Shown: piece by piece, positions 43,023 through 52,240 of the stretch
Layout: each line of letters begins with the position of its first letter
Position numbering within the stretch: the first letter of the stretch is position 1
Source of the DNA: Roseomonas sp.
GTDB taxonomy: Bacteria; Pseudomonadota; Alphaproteobacteria; Acetobacterales; Acetobacteraceae
Reading direction: 5' to 3'
DNA: 64,000 nucleotides
NCBI GenBank assembly: GCA_020249505.1
Contig: JADCFN010000023.1
Coordinates: 1 to 64,000, forward strand
Notes under the pieces: generated by a model
Databases searched by the model: none
Told to the model about the DNA's origin: nothing
Seen by the model: the letters and a program-made list of their open reading frames with translations, nothing else
Program-made: the position numbers and the translations under genes

Positions 43023-44131
43023 GCGATACCCCCCCCGCCCCCCAGCGTCGCCTTGACCCTCTTTTGCTGCCGCTTTTTGCGGGTGGCGCCGTCCTGGTGC
43101 TGGCACTTGGCTGGTTGCTGATCACGCCGCGGCCAAGCGCGCCGGGCCTGCCCAACCTGGCCCCGCTTGAAGCACGGCTGGCGGCCTTGGAAGCGCGGCC
43201 CGGTTTTAACGCGGCACCGCTCGAAACCCGCCTGACTGCGCTCGAAGCACGCCCGCGCGCCGCTGCCGCAGCTGATCTTTCGCCACTCATGCAGCGGCTT
43301 GAAGCGCTGGATGCGCGCCTCGCGGCGCTTGAAGGCAAGCCAGCGCCAAGCCTTGATGTTTCGGGCTTGGCCCCGCGCGCCTTGGCTGAGACGCTGGCAA
43401 CACGGCTTGATCGCGTAACGGAACGGCAGGATGCGCTGGCTGCCCGGCTGCAGGCCGCCGATGCCGAGGCTTTGCGCCGGACCGAGGATCTGGCGCGCAG
43501 CCTGCTCACGCGCCTGGAAGCTGCCGAAAAGCTTGAAGCGGATCGGATCGCTGCCGCGGGTGCCGCTTTGGAAGGCCGCTTGGCCGGTGCCGAATCCGCG
43601 CTGGGCGCCCGGATGCAGGCATTGGAATCGGCACAGGCGCGCATCGCGGGGATTGAGGCGCGAACAAATCGCGTGCAAGCCATTGCCGCCTTGCGCGCCC
43701 GGCTGGATGCGGGGCAGGCCCTGGGGCCGACACTCTCGCCCTTCCCCAATCCGCCGGCGGCGCTCAGCCGCTTTGCCGCGGCGAGCCCGCCGACCGAAGC
43801 GGCGCTTCGCCTCGCTTTTGAAGACGCTGCGCGCGCGGCGCGTGCCGCGAGTGAACCCGCGCGGGAGGGGCAATCCATTCTGGAAAGCGCCTCTGCCCGG
43901 CTTGCGGGGCTGATCACCATAAGGCGTGGCGAGACGATAATTTGGGGCGATGAGGCCGCCGCCGCCTTGGAAGCAGCACGCCGTGCGCTGGAAGCGGGCG
44001 ATCTGCCGGGCGCTTTGGGAAGGCTTTCGCCCCTGCCGCCCGCTGCGCGTACGGCGCTTGGCGCATGGGAAGCTGATGCCCAGGCGCTGCTCGCGGCGCG
44101 CGCGGCCATCATCACCCTGGCCGGGGGCTGA
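43019..44131 (+). CDS. HemX/mitofilin-like coiled-coil membrane protein
   Basis: A 370-residue protein with one N-terminal helix (about 16-37, LLPLFAGGAVLVLALGWLLI) and a long coiled coil (about 45-215) with many LxALEAR repeats. The C-terminal half (245-365) carries the COG4223/mitofilin-type region (TEAALRLAFEDAARAARAA). It lies between hemD and a HemY-like gene, as in many Rhodospirillales. The protein is not an enzyme of haem synthesis; related proteins organise inner membrane. Spacing is 4 nt overlap and 6 nt gap. Confidence 0.82.
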   Translation: MSDTPPAPQRRLDPLLLPLFAGGAVLVLALGWLLITPRPSAPGLPNLAPLEARLAALEARPGFNAAPLETRLTALEARPRAAAAADLSPLMQRLEALDARLAALEGKPAPSLDVSGLAPRALAETLATRLDRVTERQDALAARLQAADAEALRRTEDLARSLLTRLEAAEKLEADRIAAAGAALEGRLAGAESALGARMQALESAQARIAGIEARTNRVQAIAALRARLDAGQALGPTLSPFPNPPAALSRFAAASPPTEAALRLAFEDAARAARAASEPAREGQSILESASARLAGLITIRRGETIIWGDEAAAALEAARRALEAGDLPGALGRLSPLPPAARTALGAWEADAQALLAARAAIITLAGG

Positions 44132-44137
44132 AGCGCA

Positions 44138-45385
44138 ATGCGCAAGGCGCTTTTGCTACTTGCGGCGCTGGTTGCCGTTGCGGCGCTGACGCTTTGGCTG
44201 CTCAGGCTGGGTGGTTCGGTGGAAATCCGCGCAGGTGATTTCTGGATCGGCCTGCCAGTGCCCGTGGCAGTCGGGCTTTTGGCGCTGGGATTTGTGCTGC
44301 TGCATGGCGGCTTGCGGCTTTGGGCGTGGTCCCGCGCTGTGCCGGGTAGGATGGGGCTGCGCCGTGCCGCCCGCCGCCGGGCGGATGGCGATGCGGCCAT
44401 CACGCGCGCGCTGATTGCGCTTGGTGCCGGCACCGCCCCGCGTGCGCTGGAAGAAACCCGCCGCGCCCGTGCACTTTTGGGCGATACGCCGCAAACCCTG
44501 TTGTTGGCGGCGGAGGCCGAGAAACTCGCCGGTAAGGAAGACGCTGCCGGGGCGATTTTCAAGAAATTGTCTGAGGATTCCTCGGCGCGCTTCCTTGGGC
44601 TGCGCGGGTTGTTGCGCCAGGCGATGCAGCGGGAGGATTGGCCCGAAGCCCAGCGCCTGGCGCGGGAGGCTGAGGCAGCGCAGCCCGGTGCCGCGTGGCT
44701 CCGCGAAGAACGCCGGCTGCTCGCGGAACGGACGCAGGATTGGCGTGAGGCCTTGGCCTTGTGCCCGCCGGATGGGCCACGCGCTGCCTTTGCCCTGGCG
44801 GCCGCAGCAGCCGAGCCCGATCCGGCCAAGGCGGCAGAACTTGAAAAGCAGGCAGTTGCGGCGGATGCAAAATTCGCCCCGGCGGCGTTGGCGCAGGCCG
44901 CGCGGTTGATGGCGGCGGGCAGCCAGCGCCGCGCGCGCAATGTGCTGGAAGCCACCTGGAATGCAGCGCCGCATCCGGATTTGGGGACGGCTTGGGTTGC
45001 GGCCGTGCCGGCGCCACTCGCCCGCGTGAAGGCCGTGGAAGACCTGACGCATCGCAACCCTGGCCACCCCGAAGCGCGGCTCTTGATGGCGCGGGTCGCG
45101 CTGGCAGCGGGGCTGACCGGCCGGGCGCGCAGTGAATTGGATGGTTTGATCGCCAGTGGGGCGGCGGATCGGCGCGCCTTTCTGCTTTTTGCGGAATTGG
45201 AACGCGCCGAACATGGTGATAGCGCCGAAGGCCGCGCGGCGGAGGCCGCTTGGCTCCGCGAAGCGGCCAATGCCGTTGGAGCGCCGCGCTGGCGCTGCGA
45301 TGCCTGCGGGGCGGAACACAGCGCCTGGAAGCCCGATTGTGCGGCGTGTGGCGCGCTTGGGCGGATTGGCTGGTCGCGCGCCTGA
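44138..45385 (+). CDS. HemY-like TPR protein with C-terminal zinc ribbon
   Basis: A 415-residue protein. The N-terminus has two membrane helices (about 4-21 and 42-60) and the HemY_N pattern VEIRAGDFWIGLPVPVAVGLL. TPR-like helical repeats cover about 85-370. The C-terminus ends CDACGAEHSAWKPDCAACG, two CxxC pairs that form a rubredoxin/zinc-ribbon-type knuckle, which I do not recall from all HemY proteins. It follows the HemX-like gene by 6 nt. Expected role is in haem-synthesis support or membrane protein assembly; uncertain. Confidence 0.82.
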   Translation: MRKALLLLAALVAVAALTLWLLRLGGSVEIRAGDFWIGLPVPVAVGLLALGFVLLHGGLRLWAWSRAVPGRMGLRRAARRRADGDAAITRALIALGAGTAPRALEETRRARALLGDTPQTLLLAAEAEKLAGKEDAAGAIFKKLSEDSSARFLGLRGLLRQAMQREDWPEAQRLAREAEAAQPGAAWLREERRLLAERTQDWREALALCPPDGPRAAFALAAAAAEPDPAKAAELEKQAVAADAKFAPAALAQAARLMAAGSQRRARNVLEATWNAAPHPDLGTAWVAAVPAPLARVKAVEDLTHRNPGHPEARLLMARVALAAGLTGRARSELDGLIASGAADRRAFLLFAELERAEHGDSAEGRAAEAAWLREAANAVGAPRWRCDACGAEHSAWKPDCAACGALGRIGWSRA

Positions 45386-45452
45386 CGCCGCCCACCTTGC
45401 CCGATGGCGCAAGCGCTGTATGGAAGCGCCTGGATTTGACAAGGAACTGGCC

Positions 45453-46157
45453 ATGGCCCTGACCCCCGCCCAGAAGACCGCGCTTGAAGCGGTCACCACC
45501 GCAACGCTGACGACCGTTCTGCTGAAGAAGGGCGTTCGGTTCTGCTATATCGCGGGATCAAACCCGATCGTGCAGGGGGATCGCCGCCGGATTGTGGGGC
45601 CGGCCTTTACGCTCCGCTTCACGCCGACGCGGGAAGATTTGGCAACGGTGGATAGCTGGTCTTCCCCCCGTTCCACGCGCGCTGCCATTGAGGAAATGCC
45701 GGAAGGTTGTGTGGCCGTGGCGGATGCGATGGGCAGCAAGGCAGCGGGGATTTTCGGCGATATCCTCTGTGCGCGCATGGCGAAAAAGGGTGTCGCCGGC
45801 CTGGTGACGGATGGCGTGGTGCGCGATGGCGCGGGCGTGATTGGAACTGGCTTGCCGGTTTACTGCCAGGGCTATGTGGCACCGGCTTCCGTGGCGGCGC
45901 TGAATTTCGTCGGCTGGCAGGAAACCATTGGCTGTGGCGGTGTCACCGTCGTGCCCGGTGATATCATTGTGGCGGATGCCGATGGCGCGGTGGTGATCCC
46001 GCAAGCGCTGCTTGATGCCGTAGTGGAAGCCGCGGTGGAACAGGAACGCCTGGAAGCCTGGATCATGGAAGAAGTGGGCAAGGGCGTGCCACTGCCGGGG
46101 CTTTACCCGCCCAATGCCGAGACCAAGGCGCGGTATGAGGCGACTCGGAAGGGTTGA
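45453..46157 (+). CDS. RraA family protein (probable HMG/4-hydroxy-4-methyl-2-oxoglutarate aldolase)
   Basis: A 234-residue RraA/MenG-fold protein. GCVAVADAMGSKAAGIFGDIL, VTDGVVRD (the metal-binding R-D motif) and GDIIVADADGAVVIPQALL are typical of the class II aldolases HMG/CHA aldolase rather than RNase E regulator RraA, although the fold is shared. Start: the ATG at 45453 has aagga 7 nt upstream; a possible ATG at 45420 in frame lacks one. It converges on the exonuclease gene with a 3-nt gap. Substrate unproven. Confidence 0.8.
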   Translation: MALTPAQKTALEAVTTATLTTVLLKKGVRFCYIAGSNPIVQGDRRRIVGPAFTLRFTPTREDLATVDSWSSPRSTRAAIEEMPEGCVAVADAMGSKAAGIFGDILCARMAKKGVAGLVTDGVVRDGAGVIGTGLPVYCQGYVAPASVAALNFVGWQETIGCGGVTVVPGDIIVADADGAVVIPQALLDAVVEAAVEQERLEAWIMEEVGKGVPLPGLYPPNAETKARYEATRKG

Positions 46158-46160
46158 TCC

Positions 46161-47198
46161 CTACGCGGCCACTTCCTCATCTTCCTCGCCGCGCCCGATC
46201 AGATTGAGGGCGCGGCCCCTGATGCCCTGCAATCCCAGCGCATGGATCAGCGCATCTTCGCGCCCATGCGTCACCCAAACCTCCTGCGCGCCGGTCTGCT
46301 CGCAAGTTGCCAGCAGCTCATCCCAATCGGCGTGATCGGAAATCACCAGCGGCAATTCCACGCCACCCTGGCGCGCGCGTTGCCGCACCCCCATCCAACC
46401 TGAAGCATTGGCGACCACCGGTTCCGCAAGCCGCCTTGCCCAGCGATCGGCAATGGCCGAAGGCGGCGCCAGCACAATCGCCCCTTTCAGCGCATCCTTC
46501 CGCGCAACTGTTGCAGGCAGCAGCGGGCCGAGTGCCACGCCAAGTTCTTCATAGACAGCGCAAAGCCCCTGCTGCGCGCCATGCAAATGGATCGGGCGGT
46601 CATAGCCTGCCTCGCGCAATATGCGGATCAGGCGCTGGCATTTGCCAAGCGCATAGCACCCAATCACATGGGTACGTTCGGGGAAAAGCGCTGCCGAGCG
46701 CAACAACCGCGCAATCTCCCCAATCGCATCCGGGTGGCGAAACACGGGCAGCGCGAAGGTTGCCTCGGTGATGAACACATCGCAGCGTTCAACCTCGAAA
46801 GCCACGCAGCTTGGATCGGCGCGGCGCTTGTAATCGCCCGAAACCACCACGCGGCTGCCTTGCCATTCGATTGCGATCTGCGCCGAGCCCAGCACATGCC
46901 CGGCCGGACGCAGCCAAAGCTTTACGCCATTGATCGTGATCACTTCCCCATAACGCAGCGCTTGTTGCGTGGTGCCAGCGCGGCCTTCGCCAAGCCGCGC
47001 GGTCATGATCGCCAAAGTCTCTGGCGTTGCCAGCACCGCCGCATGGCCCGGGCGCGCATGATCCGAATGGCCATGGCTGATCACGGCGCGATCCACGGCG
47101 CGGAGCGGGTCAATGAAAAACCCACCCGGTTCGCAGAACAATCCGGCCGGGGTCACTTTCAGCCAGGTCTCGGGGTGGGGGGCGGTGGTGAAGGCCAT
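46161..47198 (-). CDS. Ligase-associated DNA exonuclease
   Basis: A 345-residue metallo-beta-lactamase-fold enzyme. The HxHxDH motif is seen in VISHGHSDHARPGH (residues 40-47), followed by AGHVLGSAQI and VVSGDYK, the beta-CASP-like landmarks. This is the exonuclease (Exo/MBL) of the bacterial LHR module, which acts with a helicase, the PdeM endonuclease and an ATP-dependent ligase. It is divergent from the helicase with 49 nt between start codons. The ligase that names the family is missing here. Confidence 0.9.
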   Translation of the reverse strand: MAFTTAPHPETWLKVTPAGLFCEPGGFFIDPLRAVDRAVISHGHSDHARPGHAAVLATPETLAIMTARLGEGRAGTTQQALRYGEVITINGVKLWLRPAGHVLGSAQIAIEWQGSRVVVSGDYKRRADPSCVAFEVERCDVFITEATFALPVFRHPDAIGEIARLLRSAALFPERTHVIGCYALGKCQRLIRILREAGYDRPIHLHGAQQGLCAVYEELGVALGPLLPATVARKDALKGAIVLAPPSAIADRWARRLAEPVVANASGWMGVRQRARQGGVELPLVISDHADWDELLATCEQTGAQEVWVTHGREDALIHALGLQGIRGRALNLIGRGEEDEEVAA

Positions 47199-47247
47199 GC
47201 GTTTCCGGTCTTGCCTCGGTGGCGGGTCGCGCCATAGATAGCGCTGA

Positions 47248-49782
47248 ATGCGAACATTACCAGAACCTTTTGCCGGCTGGTTTGCGGCGCGTGGCTGGCA
47301 GCCGCGCCCGCATCAGCTTGCCGTTCTGGATGCCGTGGCGGGCGGTGAGCACGCGCTGCTGGTGGCACCCACCGGCGGCGGCAAGACACTGGCGGGCTTT
47401 CTGCCAACCTTGTTGGACCTGCAAACCACCCCGCGCGAGGGCTTGCACACGCTGTATATCTCGCCCTTAAAAGCCCTCGCGGTGGATATCGCGCGCAATC
47501 TGATGGCGCCGATTGGCGATATGGCTTTGCCCATTCGCGTTGAAACCCGCACCGGCGATACGCCGGCCAATCGCCGCACGCGGCAACGTGTGGCACCCCC
47601 GCATATCCTGCTGACCACGCCGGAAAGCCTTACGCTATTGCTGTCCCAGCCAGACGCCGCCGAGTTTTTCGCCGGGCTTGGCGGCATTATCATTGATGAA
47701 ATCCATGCGCTGGCCGGCACCAAGCGCGGCGATCAATTGGCGCTGTGTCTCTCCCGCCTTGCCGTGCTGGCGCCAGGCGCCAAGCGGATCGGGCTTTCCG
47801 CAACCATCGCCCTGCCGGAAGCCCTGCGCGCCTGGTTGGCACCGGATGCGCGAGCGGGCTCTGTCCGGTTGATCACAGCAGAAGGTGGCGCCGCGCCGGT
47901 GTTTGATCTGCAATTGCCTGAAGGCCATTTGCCCTGGGGCGGGCATATGGGCTTGGCTTCCATGCCGGAAGTCTATCAGCGCATCGAAGCCGCGCGCGTC
48001 ACCATTGTTTTCGTGAATACCCGCGCCCAGGCCGAGCTTTGCTTCGCTGCATTATGGCGATTGAATGAGGCTTCGCTGCCGATCGCGCTTCATCACGGCA
48101 GCCTGGAAATTGACCAGCGCCGCAAGGTGGAAGCGGCAATGGCAGCGGGCAAGCTGCGCGCGGTGGTCGCCACCGCCTCACTCGATCTCGGCATTGATTG
48201 GGGGGATGTGGATCAGGTGATTCAGATTGGTGCGCCCAAGGGTGTTGCGCGGTTGTTGCAGCGCGTGGGCCGCGCCAATCACCGCATGGATGAGCCATCG
48301 CGCGCCGTGCTGGTGCCGGCCAATCGGTTTGAAGTGATTGAATGCGTCGCTGCCATGGAAGCTGCGGCGGCTGGTGAATTGGATGGCGACCCGCCGCGCC
48401 CGGGCGGGCTTGATGTGCTGGCGCAGCATGTGTTGGCCATGGCCTGCCACGCGTCGTTTCATCCGGATGCGCTTTATGCCGAGGTGATTCGCGCCGCGCC
48501 CTATGCTGCCCTCACGCGGCGCGATTTCGATGATGTGGTCCGCTTTGTCGAAGATGGCGGCTATGCACTGGCGGCCTATGAGCGTTTCCGGCGCCTGTTT
48601 CGCGATTCCGAAGGCCGGCTGCATATCCGTGATGCGCGTGTAGCGCGGCAATTTCGCCTGAACCTTGGCACCATTGTCGAAACCCCGATGATCAAGGTGC
48701 GCATGCGCGGCGGCGGCACTTTGGGGGAGGTGGAGGAATGGTTCGTCTCAACCCTTGCGGCTGGCGATTGCTTTCTGTTTGCGGGTCAGGCGGTGCGTTA
48801 TGAACGGCTTGATCCGGCGGCAGTGATTGTCAGCCCCGGCGGTGGCGATGAACCGCGCGTGCCGGTTTATGCCGGCAGCCGCATGCCGCTCACCACCTGG
48901 CTTGCTGCACGCGTGCGCGCCATTCTGCATAACCCCGCGCGCTGGGTGCATTTGCCCGCACCCGTGCAGGAATGGCTGAAGCTGCAATCGCTCCGGAGTG
49001 AATTGCCACCATCCGATGGGCTTTTGATTGAAACCTTCCCGCGCGGCGGGCGCTGGTTTCTGGTGGCCTATACTTTTGAAGGGCGCTTGGCGCATCAGAC
49101 GCTTGGGCTTTTGGTGACCAAGCGCATGGAACGGCTTGGCATGGGGCCGCTTGGCTATGTGGGGACGGATTATGTGCTGGCGATCTGGTCCGCCTTTGAA
49201 CCGACCGGCGTGGAAAGACTATTCGCCGAAGACATATTGGGCGATGAGATGGAGGAATGGCTTGCGGAATCTTCCATGCTGCGGCGGAGTTTTCGCAATA
49301 TCGCGACCATTGCGGGCTTGCTGGAAAAGCACCATCCGGGGGCAGAGAAATCTGGCCGGCAAATGACCATGAATGCGGATTTGATTTATGATGTGCTGCG
49401 CCGGCATGAACCGGACCACATCCTTTTGCGCGCGACGCGTGAGGAAGCCGCGCGGGGCCTCACGGATGTGGCGCGCATTGCCGCGCTTCTTGGGCGCATT
49501 CAGGGGCGCATTACGCATCGCGCGCTTTCGCGTGTGTCGCCACTGGCTGTCCCAGCTTTGATCGAAGAAGGCCGCGAATGGGTGGCCGGCGGTGCTGAGG
49601 ATGCGCTGCTGGCCGAAGCCGCCGCGCTGGTCGCGGACGCCACCAATGGCGCGGAGGAATTTGGCGAAACACTCGCCGACATGACCGATGGCATCATCAC
49701 GCGCGGCGCCTCCGCACGGCCCAAACCGCGTGAGGCGCGGCGGTCGCGCTTTATCCGTTCCGCACCAAGGCGCGCCTCATGA
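47248..49782 (+). CDS. Ligase-associated DEXH-box helicase (Lhr-like)
   Basis: An 844-residue superfamily 2 helicase. Motif I is APTGGGKT near residue 40, motif II DEIH (IIDEIHAL), motif III SAT in GLSATIALP and motif VI QRVGRANHR. The C-terminal half (about 500-830) has the winged-helix and Lhr-specific region. Length, neighbours and motif details place it in the ligase-associated Lhr group, which moves along single-stranded DNA during damage repair. It overlaps pdeM by 4 nt. Confidence 0.92.
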   Translation: MRTLPEPFAGWFAARGWQPRPHQLAVLDAVAGGEHALLVAPTGGGKTLAGFLPTLLDLQTTPREGLHTLYISPLKALAVDIARNLMAPIGDMALPIRVETRTGDTPANRRTRQRVAPPHILLTTPESLTLLLSQPDAAEFFAGLGGIIIDEIHALAGTKRGDQLALCLSRLAVLAPGAKRIGLSATIALPEALRAWLAPDARAGSVRLITAEGGAAPVFDLQLPEGHLPWGGHMGLASMPEVYQRIEAARVTIVFVNTRAQAELCFAALWRLNEASLPIALHHGSLEIDQRRKVEAAMAAGKLRAVVATASLDLGIDWGDVDQVIQIGAPKGVARLLQRVGRANHRMDEPSRAVLVPANRFEVIECVAAMEAAAAGELDGDPPRPGGLDVLAQHVLAMACHASFHPDALYAEVIRAAPYAALTRRDFDDVVRFVEDGGYALAAYERFRRLFRDSEGRLHIRDARVARQFRLNLGTIVETPMIKVRMRGGGTLGEVEEWFVSTLAAGDCFLFAGQAVRYERLDPAAVIVSPGGGDEPRVPVYAGSRMPLTTWLAARVRAILHNPARWVHLPAPVQEWLKLQSLRSELPPSDGLLIETFPRGGRWFLVAYTFEGRLAHQTLGLLVTKRMERLGMGPLGYVGTDYVLAIWSAFEPTGVERLFAEDILGDEMEEWLAESSMLRRSFRNIATIAGLLEKHHPGAEKSGRQMTMNADLIYDVLRRHEPDHILLRATREEAARGLTDVARIAALLGRIQGRITHRALSRVSPLAVPALIEEGREWVAGGAEDALLAEAAALVADATNGAEEFGETLADMTDGIITRGASARPKPREARRSRFIRSAPRRAS

Positions 49783-50489
49783 ACGCCGCGCCGCTGCATT
49801 TGGGGGCAGAGCGTGTCATGCTGGACCCCGCTGGTGTTTTGCATTGGCCGGCGCAGAAATTACTGTGCGTGGCGGATCTGCATCTGGAAAAGGCGAGTGC
49901 TTTTGCCCGCGCCGGCTATTTCCTGCCGCCCTATGATACGCGCGAAACCCTCGCACGGCTCGCGCTGCTGATCCGGCGCTATGGCCCGAAGCGGCTGGTG
50001 TTTCTGGGCGATAGTTTCCATGATGCCGATGGCGCGGCGCGCCTTTCGTCCACGGATCGCGCCGCGCTGCTTAAGCTGCTGGAGGGGCTGGAGCCCATCT
50101 GGGTGCTCGGCAATCACGACCCCGCGCCACCTTGCGATCTGCCCGGTGAGGCTTTTGCCGAATGGCGCCAGGGCCCGATCACCTTCCGCCATATCCCAAG
50201 CCCCTTTTCGCGCCAGGCGCCGCCGGAAATCGCTGGGCATTTCCACCCCAAGGCAACGGCGCCAACCCGCGCGGGCGGCATTTCCCGCCCCTGTTTTGTC
50301 GCCAATCCCCGCCGCGTGGTGATGCCGGCCTTTGGCGCCTTCACGGGCGGGCTTTGCGTGACCGATCCCGCCATTGCCAGGCTTTTCCCGCAAGGCGGGC
50401 GCGCCTTTTTGCTGGGGGAGGAAAGGCTTTATTCCTTCCCACTGGCGGCTGGCCGGGGGCATGGCGCCGTACCGCAACAGGGGCCATGA
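49779..50489 (+). CDS. pdeM: Ligase-associated endonuclease PdeM
   Basis: A 236-residue metallophosphoesterase. The metal-binding motifs DLHLEKASAF, GDSFHD, GNHD and GHFHPK are visible in the usual order. In this family the protein is the phosphoesterase/endonuclease of the LHR repair module. It starts 4 nt before the helicase stop, so the two are co-translated. The extended C-terminus (LFPQGGRAFLLGEERLYSFP) is typical of PdeM. Confidence 0.92.
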   Translation: MNAAPLHLGAERVMLDPAGVLHWPAQKLLCVADLHLEKASAFARAGYFLPPYDTRETLARLALLIRRYGPKRLVFLGDSFHDADGAARLSSTDRAALLKLLEGLEPIWVLGNHDPAPPCDLPGEAFAEWRQGPITFRHIPSPFSRQAPPEIAGHFHPKATAPTRAGGISRPCFVANPRRVVMPAFGAFTGGLCVTDPAIARLFPQGGRAFLLGEERLYSFPLAAGRGHGAVPQQGP

Positions 50490-50510
50490 TGGGGGCTGGA
50501 GGAACAAGCC

Positions 50511-51323
50511 ATGCCCGATGCCCTGCCAACTGCCGAAAAACCTGCCCTTGATGCCAAGGCCATTGCCGAATTGGCGCGGCAATTGGCCGAATTGCTGCGT
50601 ATTCGCACCTTCCCCTTCGGCATGAAGCTGTTTGATGATGCGGAAGAAATGGCGAAAATCCCGGGGCTCCGCCGCCCGACCGAGGGCAAAAAATTCTCTA
50701 CCTGCCAATTGGTGACACAGGCGCGCATCGCCGGTTTCACCATGGGAATCACCGAAGAAAACGTGCCAGGTTTCAGCAATTGCGGCGGGGTGATTGGGTT
50801 GAACGAACCCTCGGAACTCTATCTCTCCGGGCGCAAATTCGAAGGTGTATGGTTTGAAAACCGCGAAGCGGGCCGGCTGCATCAGGCGCAAATGCCGCGC
50901 GTGCCGGCGCGCTATAAGGGCCTCGTGGTATCGCCCTTGCGTTCTGCGCGGCTTGATCCGCCCGATATCTGCCTGTTCTACGCCAATCCCGCACAAATGA
51001 TCCTGTTCATCAACGGGCTGCAATGGAAGAATTACAAGCGCTATGATTTTTCCATCACCGGGGAAAGCGCCTGCGCCGATTCCTGGGGCCGCGCTTTGCG
51101 TGACCGCACCGTCTGCCTTTCCATCCCCTGCTATGCGGAACGCCGCTATGGCGGTGTTGCGGATGATGAAATGCTGATGGCCTGCCCGCCCGAGGATTTG
51201 GCGCGCGCTGTTGAGGGCCTGCTTGGCCTTTCCAAGGCGGGGCTGCGTTATCCCATCATGCCCTATGGCCCGCAGGCCGATCCCGCCGATGGCATGGCGA
51301 AATCCTATGCGGGCAAAAGCTGA
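50511..51323 (+). CDS. DUF169 domain-containing protein
   Basis: A 270-residue protein of the DUF169 family. Landmarks are FPFGMKLFDD, KKFSTCQLVTQAR, NCGGVIGLNE, PDICLFYANPAQMILFINGLQWK and GESACADS, with several conserved cysteines (in TCQ, NCGG, ACAD). DUF169 proteins have no established reaction. The gene follows pdeM by 21 nt, but it is not part of the known repair module, so co-transcription may be incidental. Confidence 0.85.
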   Translation: MPDALPTAEKPALDAKAIAELARQLAELLRIRTFPFGMKLFDDAEEMAKIPGLRRPTEGKKFSTCQLVTQARIAGFTMGITEENVPGFSNCGGVIGLNEPSELYLSGRKFEGVWFENREAGRLHQAQMPRVPARYKGLVVSPLRSARLDPPDICLFYANPAQMILFINGLQWKNYKRYDFSITGESACADSWGRALRDRTVCLSIPCYAERRYGGVADDEMLMACPPEDLARAVEGLLGLSKAGLRYPIMPYGPQADPADGMAKSYAGKS

Positions 51324-51360
51324 ATTCTCATTGTGGCCACGTAAGGCTCGGGCAGCTTGA

Positions 51361-52152
51361 TTACTGCGTCGTGCTGCCCGAAACCCCGGCGGGTGCCGCA
51401 GTGCGCCCACCATCCACGGTGTACTCTCCGCCCGTCATATTGCTGGCGAGGTCTGAGAGCAGGAAAAGCACCAAATTGGCCACTTCCTCAGCCGTACCGT
51501 AACGGCGCAGCGGTATGCCCGCCGCATAGCGTTCCTCAACACTCTTGGGATTATTCGGCGAAACCTGGCGGGAGACTTCTTCGATCATCCGCGTCGCGAT
51601 CGGCCCGGGGCAGACGGAGTTCACGCGAATACCATGCGGCCCGACCTCACCGGCGACACTTTTGGTGAAGCCGTTTACCGCATGCTTGGAAGCGGAATAG
51701 GCGGCCATACCCGGTGAACCCACCAGCCCGGCGATGGAGGCGGTATTCACCACTGCGCCGCGCCCAGCCGCGATCATCACCGGCAGCACATGGCGCAGGC
51801 CAAGAAACACGCCCTTCACATTCACCGCCATGATCTGATCAAAAACGGCTTCCTCATATTCCGCGAGGCGCGCCACACGGCCTTCAATGCCGGCATTATT
51901 ATGGAAGCAATCAATGGCGCCGAAGCGATCCTGCGCGGCCTTTACATAGGCCGCAACATCGGCGGCTTTCGTGACATCAGCGGCACGAAACAGGGCTGCT
52001 GCGCCAAGGGATGCTGCCAGCGCTTCACCAGCGGCAGCGTCGCGGTCCACAATCACCACCTTGCCGCCGCGCGCGACAAAACCGCGCGCTACTGATGCGC
52101 CAATGCCATTGGCGCCGCCCGTTACAATGCCGACCTTGCCTGAAAAATCCAT
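51361..52152 (-). CDS. SDR family NAD(P)-dependent oxidoreductase
   Basis: A 263-residue classical short-chain dehydrogenase. Cofactor motif VTGGANGIGASVARG at residues 10-24, NNAG in CFHNNAGIEG, catalytic Ser in TASIAG and Y-x-x-x-K in YSASKHAV are all present. The C-terminal STTQ tail is short. The ATG at 52152 is preceded by aggaggaa; an upstream in-frame option at 52185 is worse. The enzyme probably oxidises a secondary alcohol; substrate is unknown. It lies between malate synthase (same strand, 88 nt upstream) and the convergent DUF169 gene. Confidence 0.9.
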   Translation of the reverse strand: MDFSGKVGIVTGGANGIGASVARGFVARGGKVVIVDRDAAAGEALAASLGAAALFRAADVTKAADVAAYVKAAQDRFGAIDCFHNNAGIEGRVARLAEYEEAVFDQIMAVNVKGVFLGLRHVLPVMIAAGRGAVVNTASIAGLVGSPGMAAYSASKHAVNGFTKSVAGEVGPHGIRVNSVCPGPIATRMIEEVSRQVSPNNPKSVEERYAAGIPLRRYGTAEEVANLVLFLLSDLASNMTGGEYTVDGGRTAAPAGVSGSTTQ

Positions 52153-52240
52153 GATGCGTTCCTCCTGCCCGGGGGTCGCCGCCACCCGCTTCGCATCATG
52201 CTTGCGCCGCTTGCCCGGAAAGACAAGCGGCGCCCGGATT

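Noticed and set aside
42979-45270. Open frame of 763 codons on the minus strand opposite the HemX/HemY-like genes
   Set aside because: Ser/Ala/Arg-rich shadow of GC-rich codons; no domain and no start signal.
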